64,000 bases of DNA from contig PFXG01000068.1 of assembly GCA_002791545.1 (NCBI GenBank), forward strand, positions 31,189 through 95,188, read 5' to 3'. The notes below the pieces were generated by a model, which was not told the origin of the DNA, made no database searches, and saw only the letters and a program-made list of their open reading frames with translations. Shown piece by piece: positions 48,592 to 58,475 of the stretch. The stretch's first letter is position 1; every line of letters starts with the position of its first letter. This stretch comes from Zetaproteobacteria bacterium CG_4_9_14_3_um_filter_49_83. GTDB lineage: Bacteria > Pseudomonadota > Zetaproteobacteria > Mariprofundales > Mariprofundaceae. Both the position numbers and the translations under genes were made by a program.

Positions 48592-48738
48592 ACAATCACC
48601 TTGTCAAAATAGTTTGAATATAAATCCCAAAATTTGCTGCCGGCAAGCTAAAAGGCCAGATTCCGCTGTCAATTGGCAGCGGCAAACATAACACATTCGG
48701 GCCTTACTGCATCAACGGCTTTATTCTTTCAAAAATAA

Positions 48739-49806
48739 CTATGTGGGTGCCGCAACTTTCGGCTTTCTCTCAGCCACGATCATCAGCACGCTCTGAACCA
48801 GCGCCGCCATCGGAATGGCAATAAACACGCCCAGAATACCCCAAACATTACCGAAAAACAGAACCGCAACGATAATGGCAACCGGATGTAAATTCACCAC
48901 TTCGGAAAACAACCATGGGATCACAACATTGGCATCGATCAACTGGATCACTGCGTAGGCCATGATGGCATACATACAGGTATCGGTGAAACCCCATTGA
49001 AAAAATGACAGAATCACCACAGGAATCGTCACCAGTGCAGCTCCCACAAACGGAATCCACACCGAGATTCCGGTCAGAACGCCCAATAGTAAGCCGTATT
49101 GATGCCCCATCATGGCATACACGACAAACATGGAAAATCCGACCAGCAGTGATTCCCAGAATCTGCCCCGGATATAATTGCCGATTTGCATATCCAGTTC
49201 TTTCCAGACGCGTGACAACAAAGACCGGTCATGCGGCAGGAAACTTTCGCCCCACGCCAGAATGCTCGTTTTATCTTTAAGCAAGAAAAATACCATCACC
49301 GGAATCAGCACGGCGTATACCATCAGCGCCATCAAACCCGGAATCGAAGTTAATGAATATGAGACGATGGCAGTTCCCCAGACATTCACCTGAGAAGCGA
49401 CAGATGCAAACAGCTGCTGAACGTGCTCCGGATTAATCCAGTTGACGTAATCCATTTGCAACTGGTGTACAGCTTCGCGCAAGCTCTGCATGTACTGGGG
49501 AAATTGTGAAGTGACGCGAATGGTTTGTTCAACCAGTATCGGTAAAATCGCCAGCAGCGAAAACAGCACAATCAACAGTGCTCCGATACACACAACAATT
49601 ACAGCCAGTAATCTCGGTAAACGGCAGTGAACCAGCAACTGCACCACACCATCCAGCACATAAGCCAGTGCAATGGCAAACAACACGGGAGCCAACACAT
49701 CGCCGATCAGCATCAGCATCAGGAAAATGACCACCAGCGAGCCAAGGAAAATCATCAATGGCGTATCCGCCATGCGAATCATCATCCAGGTGCGCACCGG
49801 ATTCAT
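48739..49806 (-). CDS. AI-2E/PerM-family membrane transporter
   Basis: A 355-residue protein with about eight membrane helices, starting MADTPLMIFLGSLVVIFLMLML; family features include the periplasmic helical segment RVTSQFPQYMQSLREAVHQL and the conserved YVLDGVV, LGVLTGISVWIPFVGA and FFGNVWGILGVFIAIPMAAL. Members export autoinducer-2 or act as permeases or Na+/H+ antiporters; the substrate cannot be told here. The ATG at 49806 overlaps the DUF4149 stop by four bases. Confidence 0.88.
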   Translation of the reverse strand: MNPVRTWMMIRMADTPLMIFLGSLVVIFLMLMLIGDVLAPVLFAIALAYVLDGVVQLLVHCRLPRLLAVIVVCIGALLIVLFSLLAILPILVEQTIRVTSQFPQYMQSLREAVHQLQMDYVNWINPEHVQQLFASVASQVNVWGTAIVSYSLTSIPGLMALMVYAVLIPVMVFFLLKDKTSILAWGESFLPHDRSLLSRVWKELDMQIGNYIRGRFWESLLVGFSMFVVYAMMGHQYGLLLGVLTGISVWIPFVGAALVTIPVVILSFFQWGFTDTCMYAIMAYAVIQLIDANVVIPWLFSEVVNLHPVAIIVAVLFFGNVWGILGVFIAIPMAALVQSVLMIVAERKPKVAAPT

Positions 49807-50321
49807 ACTGAAGCACACCCCTTCCCGGAAGGCTGACATGCAGCTGTTTGGGTGCCCGCACCTTTCATCAACAAAACGGCCGCCGCTAATGATGCCAGCA
49901 GATGCAGGATAGAGCTGACGCCATGCCACATGCCGAATTTCATACGTAACGGATCATCCTTGGCCAGTTGATCGATGGCACCTGCCGCATGTTTGATGCT
50001 TTCAATTTCCGGAGCAACCAGCCAGCCATTGGCACCGACCAGTGCGGCCAGCAGTACCAGCAACATCCAATCAACATGACTGGGTGGACTGACCTGGCGC
50101 AACTTGAACCAGAAAGCAGCCAGCGCCACCGCCAGCAGTAATACGCCCTGGTTAACGGCGGCAAATATATGACCGGCCAATCGTCCTGCCTCAGTCGATG
50201 AATCGGCCTGGGCAAACAGAATCGGTACAACCACATAGCCGGATACGATCAGCAAGCCAAAAATCAGCCCCAAACCCAGCCGTATCGCAGCGATATGCAT
50301 ACCCTGGGCAGAGCACGACAT
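49803..50321 (-). CDS. DUF4149 membrane protein
   Basis: A 172-residue protein with four predicted membrane helices (about 10-33, 50-70, 83-102, 130-152) and conserved charged residues in the loops (GANGWLVAPEIE, MKFGMWHGVSSILHL), matching DUF4149/TMEM205-like proteins. Standing after greA is the usual place of this gene. It shares one base with the greA stop. Function unknown. Confidence 0.85.
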   Translation of the reverse strand: MSCSAQGMHIAAIRLGLGLIFGLLIVSGYVVVPILFAQADSSTEAGRLAGHIFAAVNQGVLLLAVALAAFWFKLRQVSPPSHVDWMLLVLLAALVGANGWLVAPEIESIKHAAGAIDQLAKDDPLRMKFGMWHGVSSILHLLASLAAAVLLMKGAGTQTAACQPSGKGCASV

Positions 50322-50794
50322 CAGCGGTAAATCACCTTGCCGATTTCATATTCGCGGATGCCACCGGGTGCATGTACGGTAGCCACATCCCCCTCTTCCT
50401 TACCAATCAACGCCCGTGCAATCGGCGAAGTCACAGAAATCATACCCCTGGACAAGTCAGCTTCATCCTCTCCAACAATCTGATAGGTCACGCTTTTTGC
50501 CGTATCACAATCAACCAGCTCTATCGTAGCACCAAAAACGATGGACTCGGCTTCTATCGAGGCAGGATCAATCACCTGCGCACGTGCCAGCTTATCTTCC
50601 AGATCCTTAACTTTGGCTTCATTCATGCCCTGATCATCTTTGGCGGCATGATATTCAGCATTTTCAGACAAATCACCGTGAGCCCGCGCCTCTTCGATGG
50701 TTGCAATAATCTGATGTCTCTTTTCATTCTTCAGATAATCCAACTGTTTGCGCATGGCTTCTGCGCCCTGTCTTGTCATCGGCACTCTTTGCAT
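50321..50794 (-). CDS. greA: Transcription elongation factor GreA
   Basis: A 157-residue protein that rescues backtracked RNA polymerase by stimulating RNA cleavage. The N-terminal coiled-coil has the conserved tip acids in HGDLSENAEYHAAKDDQ, and the C-terminal FKBP-like domain ends SPIARALIGKEEGDVATVHAPGG. It starts one base after the carB stop, so it is co-transcribed. Confidence 0.97.
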   Translation of the reverse strand: MQRVPMTRQGAEAMRKQLDYLKNEKRHQIIATIEEARAHGDLSENAEYHAAKDDQGMNEAKVKDLEDKLARAQVIDPASIEAESIVFGATIELVDCDTAKSVTYQIVGEDEADLSRGMISVTSPIARALIGKEEGDVATVHAPGGIREYEIGKVIYR

Positions 50795-50795
50795 A

Positions 50796-53700
50796 TTAAT
50801 ACCCTTCCTTATGGTATGTCTGAATACTGGTCACATCGGTCACATCTGAACCACTGGCAATAGCCTCAGCAGCAGCCAGTCCACCGGCAATGGTAGTAAA
50901 ATATACTATGCCGCGATCAAGTGCAGCCTGCCGAATGGATTTGGAGTCTTTAATGGCCTGCGCACCGTCAGTCGTGTTAACGATAAAAGCAACCTCATCA
51001 CTCAATAAACGATCGACAATATGCGGACGCACACCATCGGTCACCTTGGCAACTTTACTGCTCGGCACACCGGCATCGGTAAATAATTTATGGGTACCGG
51101 ATGTGGCAAGCACTTCGAAGCCGCTATCTACCAAAATTTTCGCCAGTGCCACCACGCGCTGTTTATCCGCATCACGTACCGAAACAAATGCCCGACCCGA
51201 TTTTGGCAAACGTACACTGGCCCCCAACTGGGCTTTAGCAAATGCCGCCGGGAATGTCGGTGCAATACCCATCACTTCGCCGGTGGATTTCATCTCCGGC
51301 GACAACAGCGGATCCACACCCCGGAACTTCACAAACGGAAACACCGCCTCTTTCACCGAGCGAAAACGTGTTGGCTGCGGAATTTCAGTGATTCCCTGCG
51401 ACGCCAGCGACTGCCCGGCCATCACGCGCGCCGCAATCTTGGCCAGCGGCTTGCCGGTTGCCTTGGAAACAAACGGTACCGTACGTGAAGCACGCGGATT
51501 CACTTCCAGCACATAAATATCATCACCCTGCAAAGCAAACTGGATATTCATCAATCCGCGCACGTTTAATGCCAGCCCCAGCGCTTCTGTCTGACGGCGA
51601 ACTTCGGCCAGAATATCTTCCGAAATCGAGTGGGGTGGCAGGCAGCAGGATGAATCACCGGAATGAACACCGGCTTCCTCGATATGCTCCATAATACCAC
51701 CAATGACCACACGTTCACCATCGCACAGCGCATCCACATCCAGCTCAATCGCCTGATTCAGGAAACGATCCAGCAACACCGGATGATCATGACTGACACT
51801 TACAGCTTCTGTCATATAACGCAGCAATCCGGCATGATCATGCACAATCTGCATAGCCCGGCCACCGAGCACATAAGATGGACGCACCACCACCGGATAA
51901 CCGACACGGTTGGCTACAGCAATCGCCTCATCAATAGAACGCGCCGTACCATTTTCCGGCTGACGCAGTTTTAAATCATGCAATAATTTCTGAAAACGCT
52001 CACGATCTTCAGCCAGATCGATCATGTCGGGGCTGGTGCCGATAATCGGCACACCCGCAGCTTCAAGCGACTCGGCAAGCTTCAGTGGCGTCTGACCACC
52101 GAATTGTACGATCACACCGAACGGCTTCTCCACATCAACAATGGCCATAACATCTTCAAAGGTCAGCGGCTCAAAATAAAGACGATCCGAGGTATCGTAA
52201 TCGGTCGATACAGTTTCCGGATTGCAGTTAACCATGATGGTTTCATAACCATCCTCGGAGAGAGCGAAGGCGGCATGTACACAGCAATAATCAAACTCAA
52301 TACCCTGACCGATTCGGTTGGGGCCACCGCCAAGCACCATAATCTTTCTGGCATCAGTCGGGCGTGCTTCACACTCATCTTCATAGGTAGAATACAAATA
52401 AGGCGTATGCGCCTCAAACTCGGCCGCACAGGTATCCACGCGCTTGAATACCGGCACCACGCCAGCGGCCGTACGCATTTTGCGAACTGCTGCTTCATCA
52501 CAGCTTAGTAATTGCGCCAATCGTTTATCCGAGAGTCCTTCACGCTTGGCCTGCCGCCAGTCCTGTTTCGACAGCGCTTCCACAGCACGGCCGGCAAGTG
52601 ACTTTTCAAGTTTGATGACGGCAGCGATTTCACGCAAAAACCACGGATCAACATGGGTCACATCATAAACACGTTCTTCTGTCCAACCTGCGTCATCTCC
52701 CAAACGCAATGCCTCACCCATCCACCACAAACGCTCCGCTCCGGGTACTGCCAGCTTTTCCTGCAAAAATGCATCGCTGGAAACACCTTCCGGCAGACAA
52801 AAATCAAAACCATGCGTTCCGGTTTCGAGACCACGCATGGCTTTACCCAGTGATTCGGTAAAGCTGCGGCCAATCGCCATCACTTCACCCACCGATTTCA
52901 TCTGTGTCGTCAAACGCGTATCCGCACCTTCGAATTTTTCAAAGGCAAAGCGCGGCAACTTGGTTACCACATAATCGATGGTCGGCTCAAATGCCGCGAA
53001 GGTTTCGCCGGTAATATCGTTACGGATCTCATCCAGCGTATAACCCACCGCCAGTTTGGCCGCGATTTTAGCAATCGGGAAACCGGTTGCTTTGGAAGCC
53101 AGGGCAGACGAACGCGATACGCGTGGATTCATCTCGATCACGATCAGGCGGCCGTCGTCCGGGTTCACCGCGAACTGCACATTTGAACCGCCGGTTTCCA
53201 CACCAATCTCGCGCAGAATGGCAATCGAAGCATCACGCATGCGCTGATATTCTTTATCGGTCAGCGTTTGCGCCGGGGCTACAGTAATTGAATCGCCGGT
53301 ATGCACACCCATCGCATCAAAGTTTTCAATAGAGCAGATGATGACGCAGTTATCGGCATGATCGCGCATCACCTCCATCTCATATTCTTTCCAGCCGATG
53401 ATGGATTCCTCGACCAGAATTTCATCAGTCGGACTGGCATCCATACCTGATTTGGCTATTTGTTCAAATTCTTCCGGGTTATAGGCAATACCGCCGCCAG
53501 AACCACCCAGTGTAAACGATGGGCGAATAATAATCGGAAAGCCGATATCCTCAGCCAGCGCCCTTGCCTCATTCATATCGTGGGCAAAACCACCGCGCGC
53601 CATTTCCAGACCAATGCTATCCATTGCCTCTTTAAAGCGCTCACGGTCTTCCGCCTTATCGATGGCATCAGGCTGGGCACCAATCAGCTTCACGTTGAAT

Positions 53701-54029
53701 TTATCCAGAATTCCATGCTTATTCAGCGACAGCGCCGTATTCAGAGCCGTCTGCCCCCCCATCGTTGGCAGAATCGCATCCGGGCGTTCTTTTTCGATGA
53801 TTTTTGCCACCACCTGCCAGTCGACCGGCTCAATATACGTCGCATCGGCAAATTCCGGGTCGGTCATGATCGTTGCCGGGTTGGAGTTCACCAGAATAAC
53901 CCGGTAACCCTCCTCTTTCAGTGCCTTGCAAGCCTGCACACCTGAATAATCAAATTCGCACGCCTGTCCGATCACGATCGGCCCGGCCCCAAGTATCATA
54001 ATGGATGAAATATCGTTCCTGCGCGGCAT
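50796..54029 (-). CDS. carB: Carbamoyl-phosphate synthase large subunit
   Basis: A 1077-residue protein that makes carbamoyl phosphate for pyrimidine and arginine synthesis. Two homologous ATP-grasp halves (about 1-400 and 550-935; each with its GGxxxxxAxG-type loops, [18 protein letters not shown] and [18 protein letters not shown]), a helical oligomerisation linker, and a C-terminal allosteric MGS domain (about 940-1077; [24 protein letters not shown]). The small subunit gene carA, normally next to it, is absent from both flanks: upstream lies a terminator and aspS. Confidence 0.97.
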   Translation of the reverse strand: MPRRNDISSIMILGAGPIVIGQACEFDYSGVQACKALKEEGYRVILVNSNPATIMTDPEFADATYIEPVDWQVVAKIIEKERPDAILPTMGGQTALNTALSLNKHGILDKFNVKLIGAQPDAIDKAEDRERFKEAMDSIGLEMARGGFAHDMNEARALAEDIGFPIIIRPSFTLGGSGGGIAYNPEEFEQIAKSGMDASPTDEILVEESIIGWKEYEMEVMRDHADNCVIICSIENFDAMGVHTGDSITVAPAQTLTDKEYQRMRDASIAILREIGVETGGSNVQFAVNPDDGRLIVIEMNPRVSRSSALASKATGFPIAKIAAKLAVGYTLDEIRNDITGETFAAFEPTIDYVVTKLPRFAFEKFEGADTRLTTQMKSVGEVMAIGRSFTESLGKAMRGLETGTHGFDFCLPEGVSSDAFLQEKLAVPGAERLWWMGEALRLGDDAGWTEERVYDVTHVDPWFLREIAAVIKLEKSLAGRAVEALSKQDWRQAKREGLSDKRLAQLLSCDEAAVRKMRTAAGVVPVFKRVDTCAAEFEAHTPYLYSTYEDECEARPTDARKIMVLGGGPNRIGQGIEFDYCCVHAAFALSEDGYETIMVNCNPETVSTDYDTSDRLYFEPLTFEDVMAIVDVEKPFGVIVQFGGQTPLKLAESLEAAGVPIIGTSPDMIDLAEDRERFQKLLHDLKLRQPENGTARSIDEAIAVANRVGYPVVVRPSYVLGGRAMQIVHDHAGLLRYMTEAVSVSHDHPVLLDRFLNQAIELDVDALCDGERVVIGGIMEHIEEAGVHSGDSSCCLPPHSISEDILAEVRRQTEALGLALNVRGLMNIQFALQGDDIYVLEVNPRASRTVPFVSKATGKPLAKIAARVMAGQSLASQGITEIPQPTRFRSVKEAVFPFVKFRGVDPLLSPEMKSTGEVMGIAPTFPAAFAKAQLGASVRLPKSGRAFVSVRDADKQRVVALAKILVDSGFEVLATSGTHKLFTDAGVPSSKVAKVTDGVRPHIVDRLLSDEVAFIVNTTDGAQAIKDSKSIRQAALDRGIVYFTTIAGGLAAAEAIASGSDVTDVTSIQTYHKEGY

Positions 54030-54068
54030 GTGGGGGTTACTCCTGATGAATTACATTGACCAACAAAG

Positions 54069-54100
54069 AAACGGGCGAGTCATGCTCACCCGTCATTAGG
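54069..54100 (-). terminator. Intrinsic terminator of aspS
   Basis: On the minus strand the stem ACGGGTGAG / CTCGCCCGT with loop CATGA is followed by TTTCTTTG. It separates aspS from the carB-greA run. Confidence 0.8.
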
Positions 54101-54179
54101 AAGCTCTGAACAACCTCAATCTTCGAAGTTTACCCTGTCAGTCGCTGGCGTAAAGCAGCAGACTGTTTCCAGGGTTTTA

Positions 54180-55967
54180 CTAGGCCAGATCGATGGTTGT
54201 TTTGCGCCTGCGAAGACCCAGTTCTTTCCACTGGCGATCATCAACCTCAGATGGCGCATCCGACATCGGATCGGCCGCTTTCTGCGTCTTCGGAAAGGCA
54301 ATCACATCACGAATCGATTCTGCACCCACCATCAGTGACAAAATACGATCCAGACCAAAAGCCAGACCACCATGTGGCGGCGCACCGTATTTCAGCGCCC
54401 GCAACAGGAACCCGAATTTCTCATTGGCTTCCTCGTCGGAAATATTCAACGCACGTAATACTCGCGCCTGCGTTTCAGCATCGTGAATACGAATGGAGCC
54501 GCCACCGATTTCGGTACCGTTCCACACCACATCGTATGCCTGTGAGCGAATATTCAGCGGATCAGACTCCAGCTTAGGCAAGTCTTCCGGGTAAGGCGCT
54601 GTGAACGGATGATGTAGCGATTCAGGTCGCTTCTCATCGGCATTCCACTCGAACATCGGGAAATCAACCACCCAGACCATGCTATGGCCTTTGCCCTCAA
54701 TCAGGCCAAGGTCATGACCGATTCTCACGCGCAGATAACCCAGCGAATCGTTGACCACCTTCTTATCTCCTGCACCGAAGAACAGGATATCACCGGTTTG
54801 CGCATCGCACTGCGTCAGAATGCCTTTAAGCACATCCTCCGGCAGGAATTTTACAATCGGCGACTGCAAGCCATCGGGCACACTGGTCACATCGTTGACC
54901 TTGATCCAGGCCAGACCCTTGGCTCCGTAAATACCGACAAAATTGGTGTAATTATCGATTTCCTTACGCGACAGACTGCTGCCACCGGGCACCCGCAACA
55001 CTTTCACCAGACCACCATGGGTCGCCGGTTCACGGAACACCTTGAACTCCACATCACGCATGCTTTCAGTAATGTTAATATGCTCCAGACCAAAACGCAT
55101 ATCCGGACGATCCAGACCATATTTATCCATCGACTCGGCATAGGTAATGCGTGGAAACGGCGTTTCCAGCTTCGTGCCCATACCTGCTTCAAACATCGCC
55201 GCAATCAATCCTTCAGCTTGTGCCATCACGTCATCCTGCGTGACAAACGACATTTCCAGATCGATTTGGGTAAATTCGGGCTGACGATCCGCGCGCAAAT
55301 CTTCATCGCGGAAACAACGTGCCACCTGATAATAGCGATCCATACCTGCCACCATCAGCAACTGCTTGAATAACTGTGGAGACTGCGGCAAAGCATAAAA
55401 TGAACCCGGATACACCCGGCTCGGCACCAGATAATCACGTGCGCCTTCGGGAGTGGATTTATTCAATACCGGTGTTTCAATATCAAGAAAAGATTGCGAA
55501 TCCAGATAACTTCTCGCCGCATGACTTACCTTGTGACGCAACATGATATTGCGTTGCATCATCGGACGACGCAAATCCAGATAACGATATTCCAGACGAT
55601 GCTGCTCGCCTGCATTACAATCGTCATCGACAGAAAACGGCGGCGTCTCTGAACGATTCAGCACTGTCAGACCCGTGATTTTGATTTCGATCTCACCTGT
55701 TGGAAGTTTGGCATTAATGGTTTCTGGAATTCGGGCAATCACTTCACCTATCGCCTCAACCACATCCTGCTGACGCAATGAATGTGCCAATGCGTGAATC
55801 TCAGCCGTATCCGGGTGGGCAACAATCTGCACGATGCCTGTGCGATCCCGTACATCCAGAAATATCACACCACCATGGTCACGGTTGGTTTGCACCCAAC
55901 CGTTGACCCGCACTTTTTGTCCCAGTTGTGATGTGCGGATCACGCCGCAATTTGTACGCTCAAGCAT
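54180..55967 (-). CDS. aspS: Aspartate-tRNA ligase
   Basis: A 595-residue class II synthetase. The N-terminal OB anticodon-binding domain has GWVQTNRDHGGVIFLDVRDRTG; catalytic motifs include motif 1 (FLDIETPVLNKSTPEGARDYLVPSR), motif 2 (RCFRDEDLRADRQPEFTQIDLEM) and motif 3 (GGLAFGLDRILSLMVG), with the bacterial GAD insertion (about 285-415). Bacterial type with KRPESLHHPFTAP. Whether it also charges tRNA-Asn cannot be decided here. It has its own terminator. Confidence 0.96.
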   Translation of the reverse strand: MLERTNCGVIRTSQLGQKVRVNGWVQTNRDHGGVIFLDVRDRTGIVQIVAHPDTAEIHALAHSLRQQDVVEAIGEVIARIPETINAKLPTGEIEIKITGLTVLNRSETPPFSVDDDCNAGEQHRLEYRYLDLRRPMMQRNIMLRHKVSHAARSYLDSQSFLDIETPVLNKSTPEGARDYLVPSRVYPGSFYALPQSPQLFKQLLMVAGMDRYYQVARCFRDEDLRADRQPEFTQIDLEMSFVTQDDVMAQAEGLIAAMFEAGMGTKLETPFPRITYAESMDKYGLDRPDMRFGLEHINITESMRDVEFKVFREPATHGGLVKVLRVPGGSSLSRKEIDNYTNFVGIYGAKGLAWIKVNDVTSVPDGLQSPIVKFLPEDVLKGILTQCDAQTGDILFFGAGDKKVVNDSLGYLRVRIGHDLGLIEGKGHSMVWVVDFPMFEWNADEKRPESLHHPFTAPYPEDLPKLESDPLNIRSQAYDVVWNGTEIGGGSIRIHDAETQARVLRALNISDEEANEKFGFLLRALKYGAPPHGGLAFGLDRILSLMVGAESIRDVIAFPKTQKAADPMSDAPSEVDDRQWKELGLRRRKTTIDLA

Positions 55968-56187
55968 ACCAGAGAACCTCCAACGAGCTTATATAAACAT
56001 TCAAATATTCCGCATTCCATTCAGCGCTTGCTGCGCACCATGCGAAACCCTTCGAGTAAAGGGTGCAGCACCCTACCCCGCAACGGCGCACATTCAATGC
56101 ACTTTACATTTTCGATTACTTCATCTCATACCTGCTTGCCACGCCGGAGCCTTTACCCATTGAGCAAGAGGAGCATCCACGCTTCAT
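55968..56187. other. Region between aspS and the intron ORF
   Basis: No gene is seen. It contains a structured stretch (about 56025-56095) with near-inverted GGGTGC/GCACCC and AACCCTTCGAGTAAAGGGT words. The expected domain V/VI sequence of the group II intron (GAGC...GAAA...GTTC hairpin) cannot be found in it. Confidence 0.5.
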
Positions 56188-57519
56188 TCAGATTCGTTCC
56201 AAGGCTGTGGTTAACAGCACCCTTTGATCCATCGTTCGACGCTGCCGTTGTCGGCTTCGTCGCTGCTCAAAACATGTGGCATAGATTGGGTCGTAGGGAT
56301 GTGCTTCCCCGTTGATTTTGATGTGCCGAATGATGGGTAAATCCGCAGCGTGAAACAGTCTGGCGATTTTTATCACGCCGGTTCTAAGCCTCGACTCAAT
56401 GGTGAACTGCCACCGCATGCCCCACCGCTTCATGTATTTGTTTCTACACCAAGTGATGGTTTTACCGCGATGGCGGCGACGCATCCAGTTGCGAAGCAGT
56501 CGATCAACATGTCGGTCAATATCGCTGAAGATCACCTTCGAGATGACGTGACAGTCAAAGCCATCATGAATAGAGCGCAGATGGGTTTTCTCCTGTGAGA
56601 GTTCAAGCCCCCAGCATGCGAGAAAAGCCTCCACCGCCGGTTTAACCCGGCCTGTCAGTATTTCGGGGCCTGCTCCGGTGACGATAAAGTCATCCGCATA
56701 ACGGATCACATGGACGTGCGTCCCGGTTTTGGGAACGGCTGCATGAACTGCCGCCTCCAGACCATCGAGCACCATGTTAGCAAGTACCGGACTGATGATG
56801 CCGCCCTGCGGCGTTCCCTCCTCTGTCCGCCTGAAGGCCTGCTCTTCGATATAGCCCGACTTCAACCACGCTGACAAAATTCGACGATCCATAGGGATAT
56901 GCCGAACCATCCAGTCGTGGTCGATCCGGTCAAAACAGGCTTTGATATCCGCCTCCAACACCCAATGCGCTGATGTCTTGCGGGCAAGACAGATGAAGCA
57001 TTGTTCGATGGCATCGGCAACGCCGCGTCTCTCCCGGAATCCGAATGAGTTCCGGTCGGCCAGCCTCTCCGCGATGGGGGTCAGGGCCAGCGCGTATAGC
57101 GCCTGCATGGCTCTGTCCTTCATCGTGGGGATGCCGAGCGGACGTTGTTTGCCGTTGGATTTGGGTATGTAGACCCTGCGCAGCGGTTGGGGGCGATACC
57201 CCCGTTGCCGCAGCGCCTTGACCGCGTTCATCTTCTGTTTCGGCGTCTTCCAGATCACTCCGTCAACGCCTGCCGTGTTTTTGCCCCTGTTGGAGACAAC
57301 TCGCCTTACGGCCCATATCTTGCCGTAATACGAGTGGGTAAGCAGATGACTCAAGGCGACAACCTTATGCCATCGCTTCTGCTCAACCGCCTTTGCGATA
57401 CGCACCTGAAGCCGATGGACGTGCTTGAGAACCACTGACCAGTCAATACTGTTCCAGTGGTTGAAGCCTGTTGAAGGCGCACCAGCGGGCGAAGCCGCCG
57501 TCATTTGCTTTTCCTTCAT
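56188..57519 (-). CDS. ltrA: Group II intron reverse transcriptase/maturase with an internal in-frame deletion
   Basis: A 443-residue LtrA-type protein. Reverse-transcriptase blocks are present (NTAGVDGV, YIPKSNGKQRPLGIPTMKDRAMQ, LEADIKACFDRIDHDW, TPQGGIISPVLANMVLD, catalytic RYADDF at about 273-278). The maturase X domain and a C-terminal HIKINGEAHPYDPIYATCFEQR, a remnant of the HNH-like region, follow. At about residue 322 (base ~56554) GFD is joined directly to CHVISKVIF. In relatives some 60 residues (GFDFLGF...NYHRHVVSK) lie between these, so a piece of the thumb/X domain is missing in frame. The ATG at 57519 has GGAG nine bases upstream. Activity is doubtful. Confidence 0.85.
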   Translation of the reverse strand: MKEKQMTAASPAGAPSTGFNHWNSIDWSVVLKHVHRLQVRIAKAVEQKRWHKVVALSHLLTHSYYGKIWAVRRVVSNRGKNTAGVDGVIWKTPKQKMNAVKALRQRGYRPQPLRRVYIPKSNGKQRPLGIPTMKDRAMQALYALALTPIAERLADRNSFGFRERRGVADAIEQCFICLARKTSAHWVLEADIKACFDRIDHDWMVRHIPMDRRILSAWLKSGYIEEQAFRRTEEGTPQGGIISPVLANMVLDGLEAAVHAAVPKTGTHVHVIRYADDFIVTGAGPEILTGRVKPAVEAFLACWGLELSQEKTHLRSIHDGFDCHVISKVIFSDIDRHVDRLLRNWMRRRHRGKTITWCRNKYMKRWGMRWQFTIESRLRTGVIKIARLFHAADLPIIRHIKINGEAHPYDPIYATCFEQRRSRQRQRRTMDQRVLLTTALERI

Positions 57520-58141
57520 TTTACCGGTTCTCCAAATTCTCTCGCAAAGAAGCACCAGATGGACGTGGACACGCTTTCGTGCCGGATATGTTTCACTCCG
57601 TATCCGCCTCATTACAAAACGGCATTTGCTTCTTCCATCCTCCTACACCCGCACATCCTGTCGGCTCACCTTGCGGCACGCTTTCCTACCTCAGCAAGGC
57701 AGGAGGGTACGGGGTTTCCACGTTCCACGTAGATACCACTGTGAACAACTTAGGCTCCACCCCTCCGCCGGTGACGCAACATCTGCGAGGAGGGAAATGG
57801 AAGCCCTCCTTCCTGATCACACACCTTTTGGTTCAGGCCTGTCAGCATCTTAGGCCTGGTCTGGATGACGACGGTGCAGTGGTTCACATGATCGTTAGCC
57901 ATATTGTTCTATCCTAGCTCCCTACCGCCTTGATGCTGGCAGAGTTGAGCGTTCCTCACGGTTCACTCTCCAGAGGTTTCCCTCTCGGGCTACGTTACAA
58001 GGCGCTTCACACCCATCGGAGCAGTACTCCTCAACGCATGGCCCTGCCGGATACCGGTGGCAGAACACCGGGTTATGTAATAGGCTTCAGAATCCTGAAT
58101 GACCTAATCATAACAAATACCTACGTGACTTCGTGTCGCAA
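56188..58141 (-). mobile_element. Decayed group II intron
   Basis: Upstream of the maturase gene (57520-58141, about 620 bases) the minus strand shows group II intron RNA: a 5' end TTGCGACACGAAGTC where GTGCGAC is expected (first base changed), then paired blocks such as CCCGGTGTTC...CACCGG, GTAACGTAGCCCGAGAGGG and ACTGCACC. The downstream end with domains V and VI is not recognisable, and the maturase has an internal deletion. The right boundary given is the maturase stop; the true 3' end is unknown. It is inserted between aspS and the DUF4011 gene. Confidence 0.65.
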
Positions 58142-58475
58142 TCCATTTATCCAGCCTGACCCCTTCAGACCCCTTCACTGATCGATAACAAAAGATTCGG
58201 CTCAACGCCAGCGCAATACGGTGATTTTTGTATCCGTTCACCCGCCCTTGATTTTTCCGCCTGATGCGTTGAAAATGCTCATTTACCAAAGAGTAAACTG
58301 TGCGCTTTCACCTTGCAGAGTGAAAAAAACTTCTTGTCTATTCCGCGAGCTTCTTCGTTACAAAAAAGATCACCCCACCCTCCCATAGTCTTATTGAACT
58401 TAAGCCAAAAAGCAGCATACTCACCGCCTTTATGGAATCTTATCAAAATATCGGCTGATCTTGAGGGAGGGAAGC
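58142..58475. other. Leader region of the DUF4011-helicase gene with REP-like words
   Basis: No gene is seen in about 330 bases. CTGACCCCTTCAGACCCCTTCA (58157-58178, given in part) repeats GACCCCTTC and recalls the repeats in the defence island. The last bases hold the strong ribosome site GAGGGAGGG of the next gene. Confidence 0.5.

Noticed and set aside
56025..56100. Structured stretch as integron attC or intron domain V
   Set aside because: No core RYYYAAC/GTTRRRY pair and no domain V signature; only partial inverted words.
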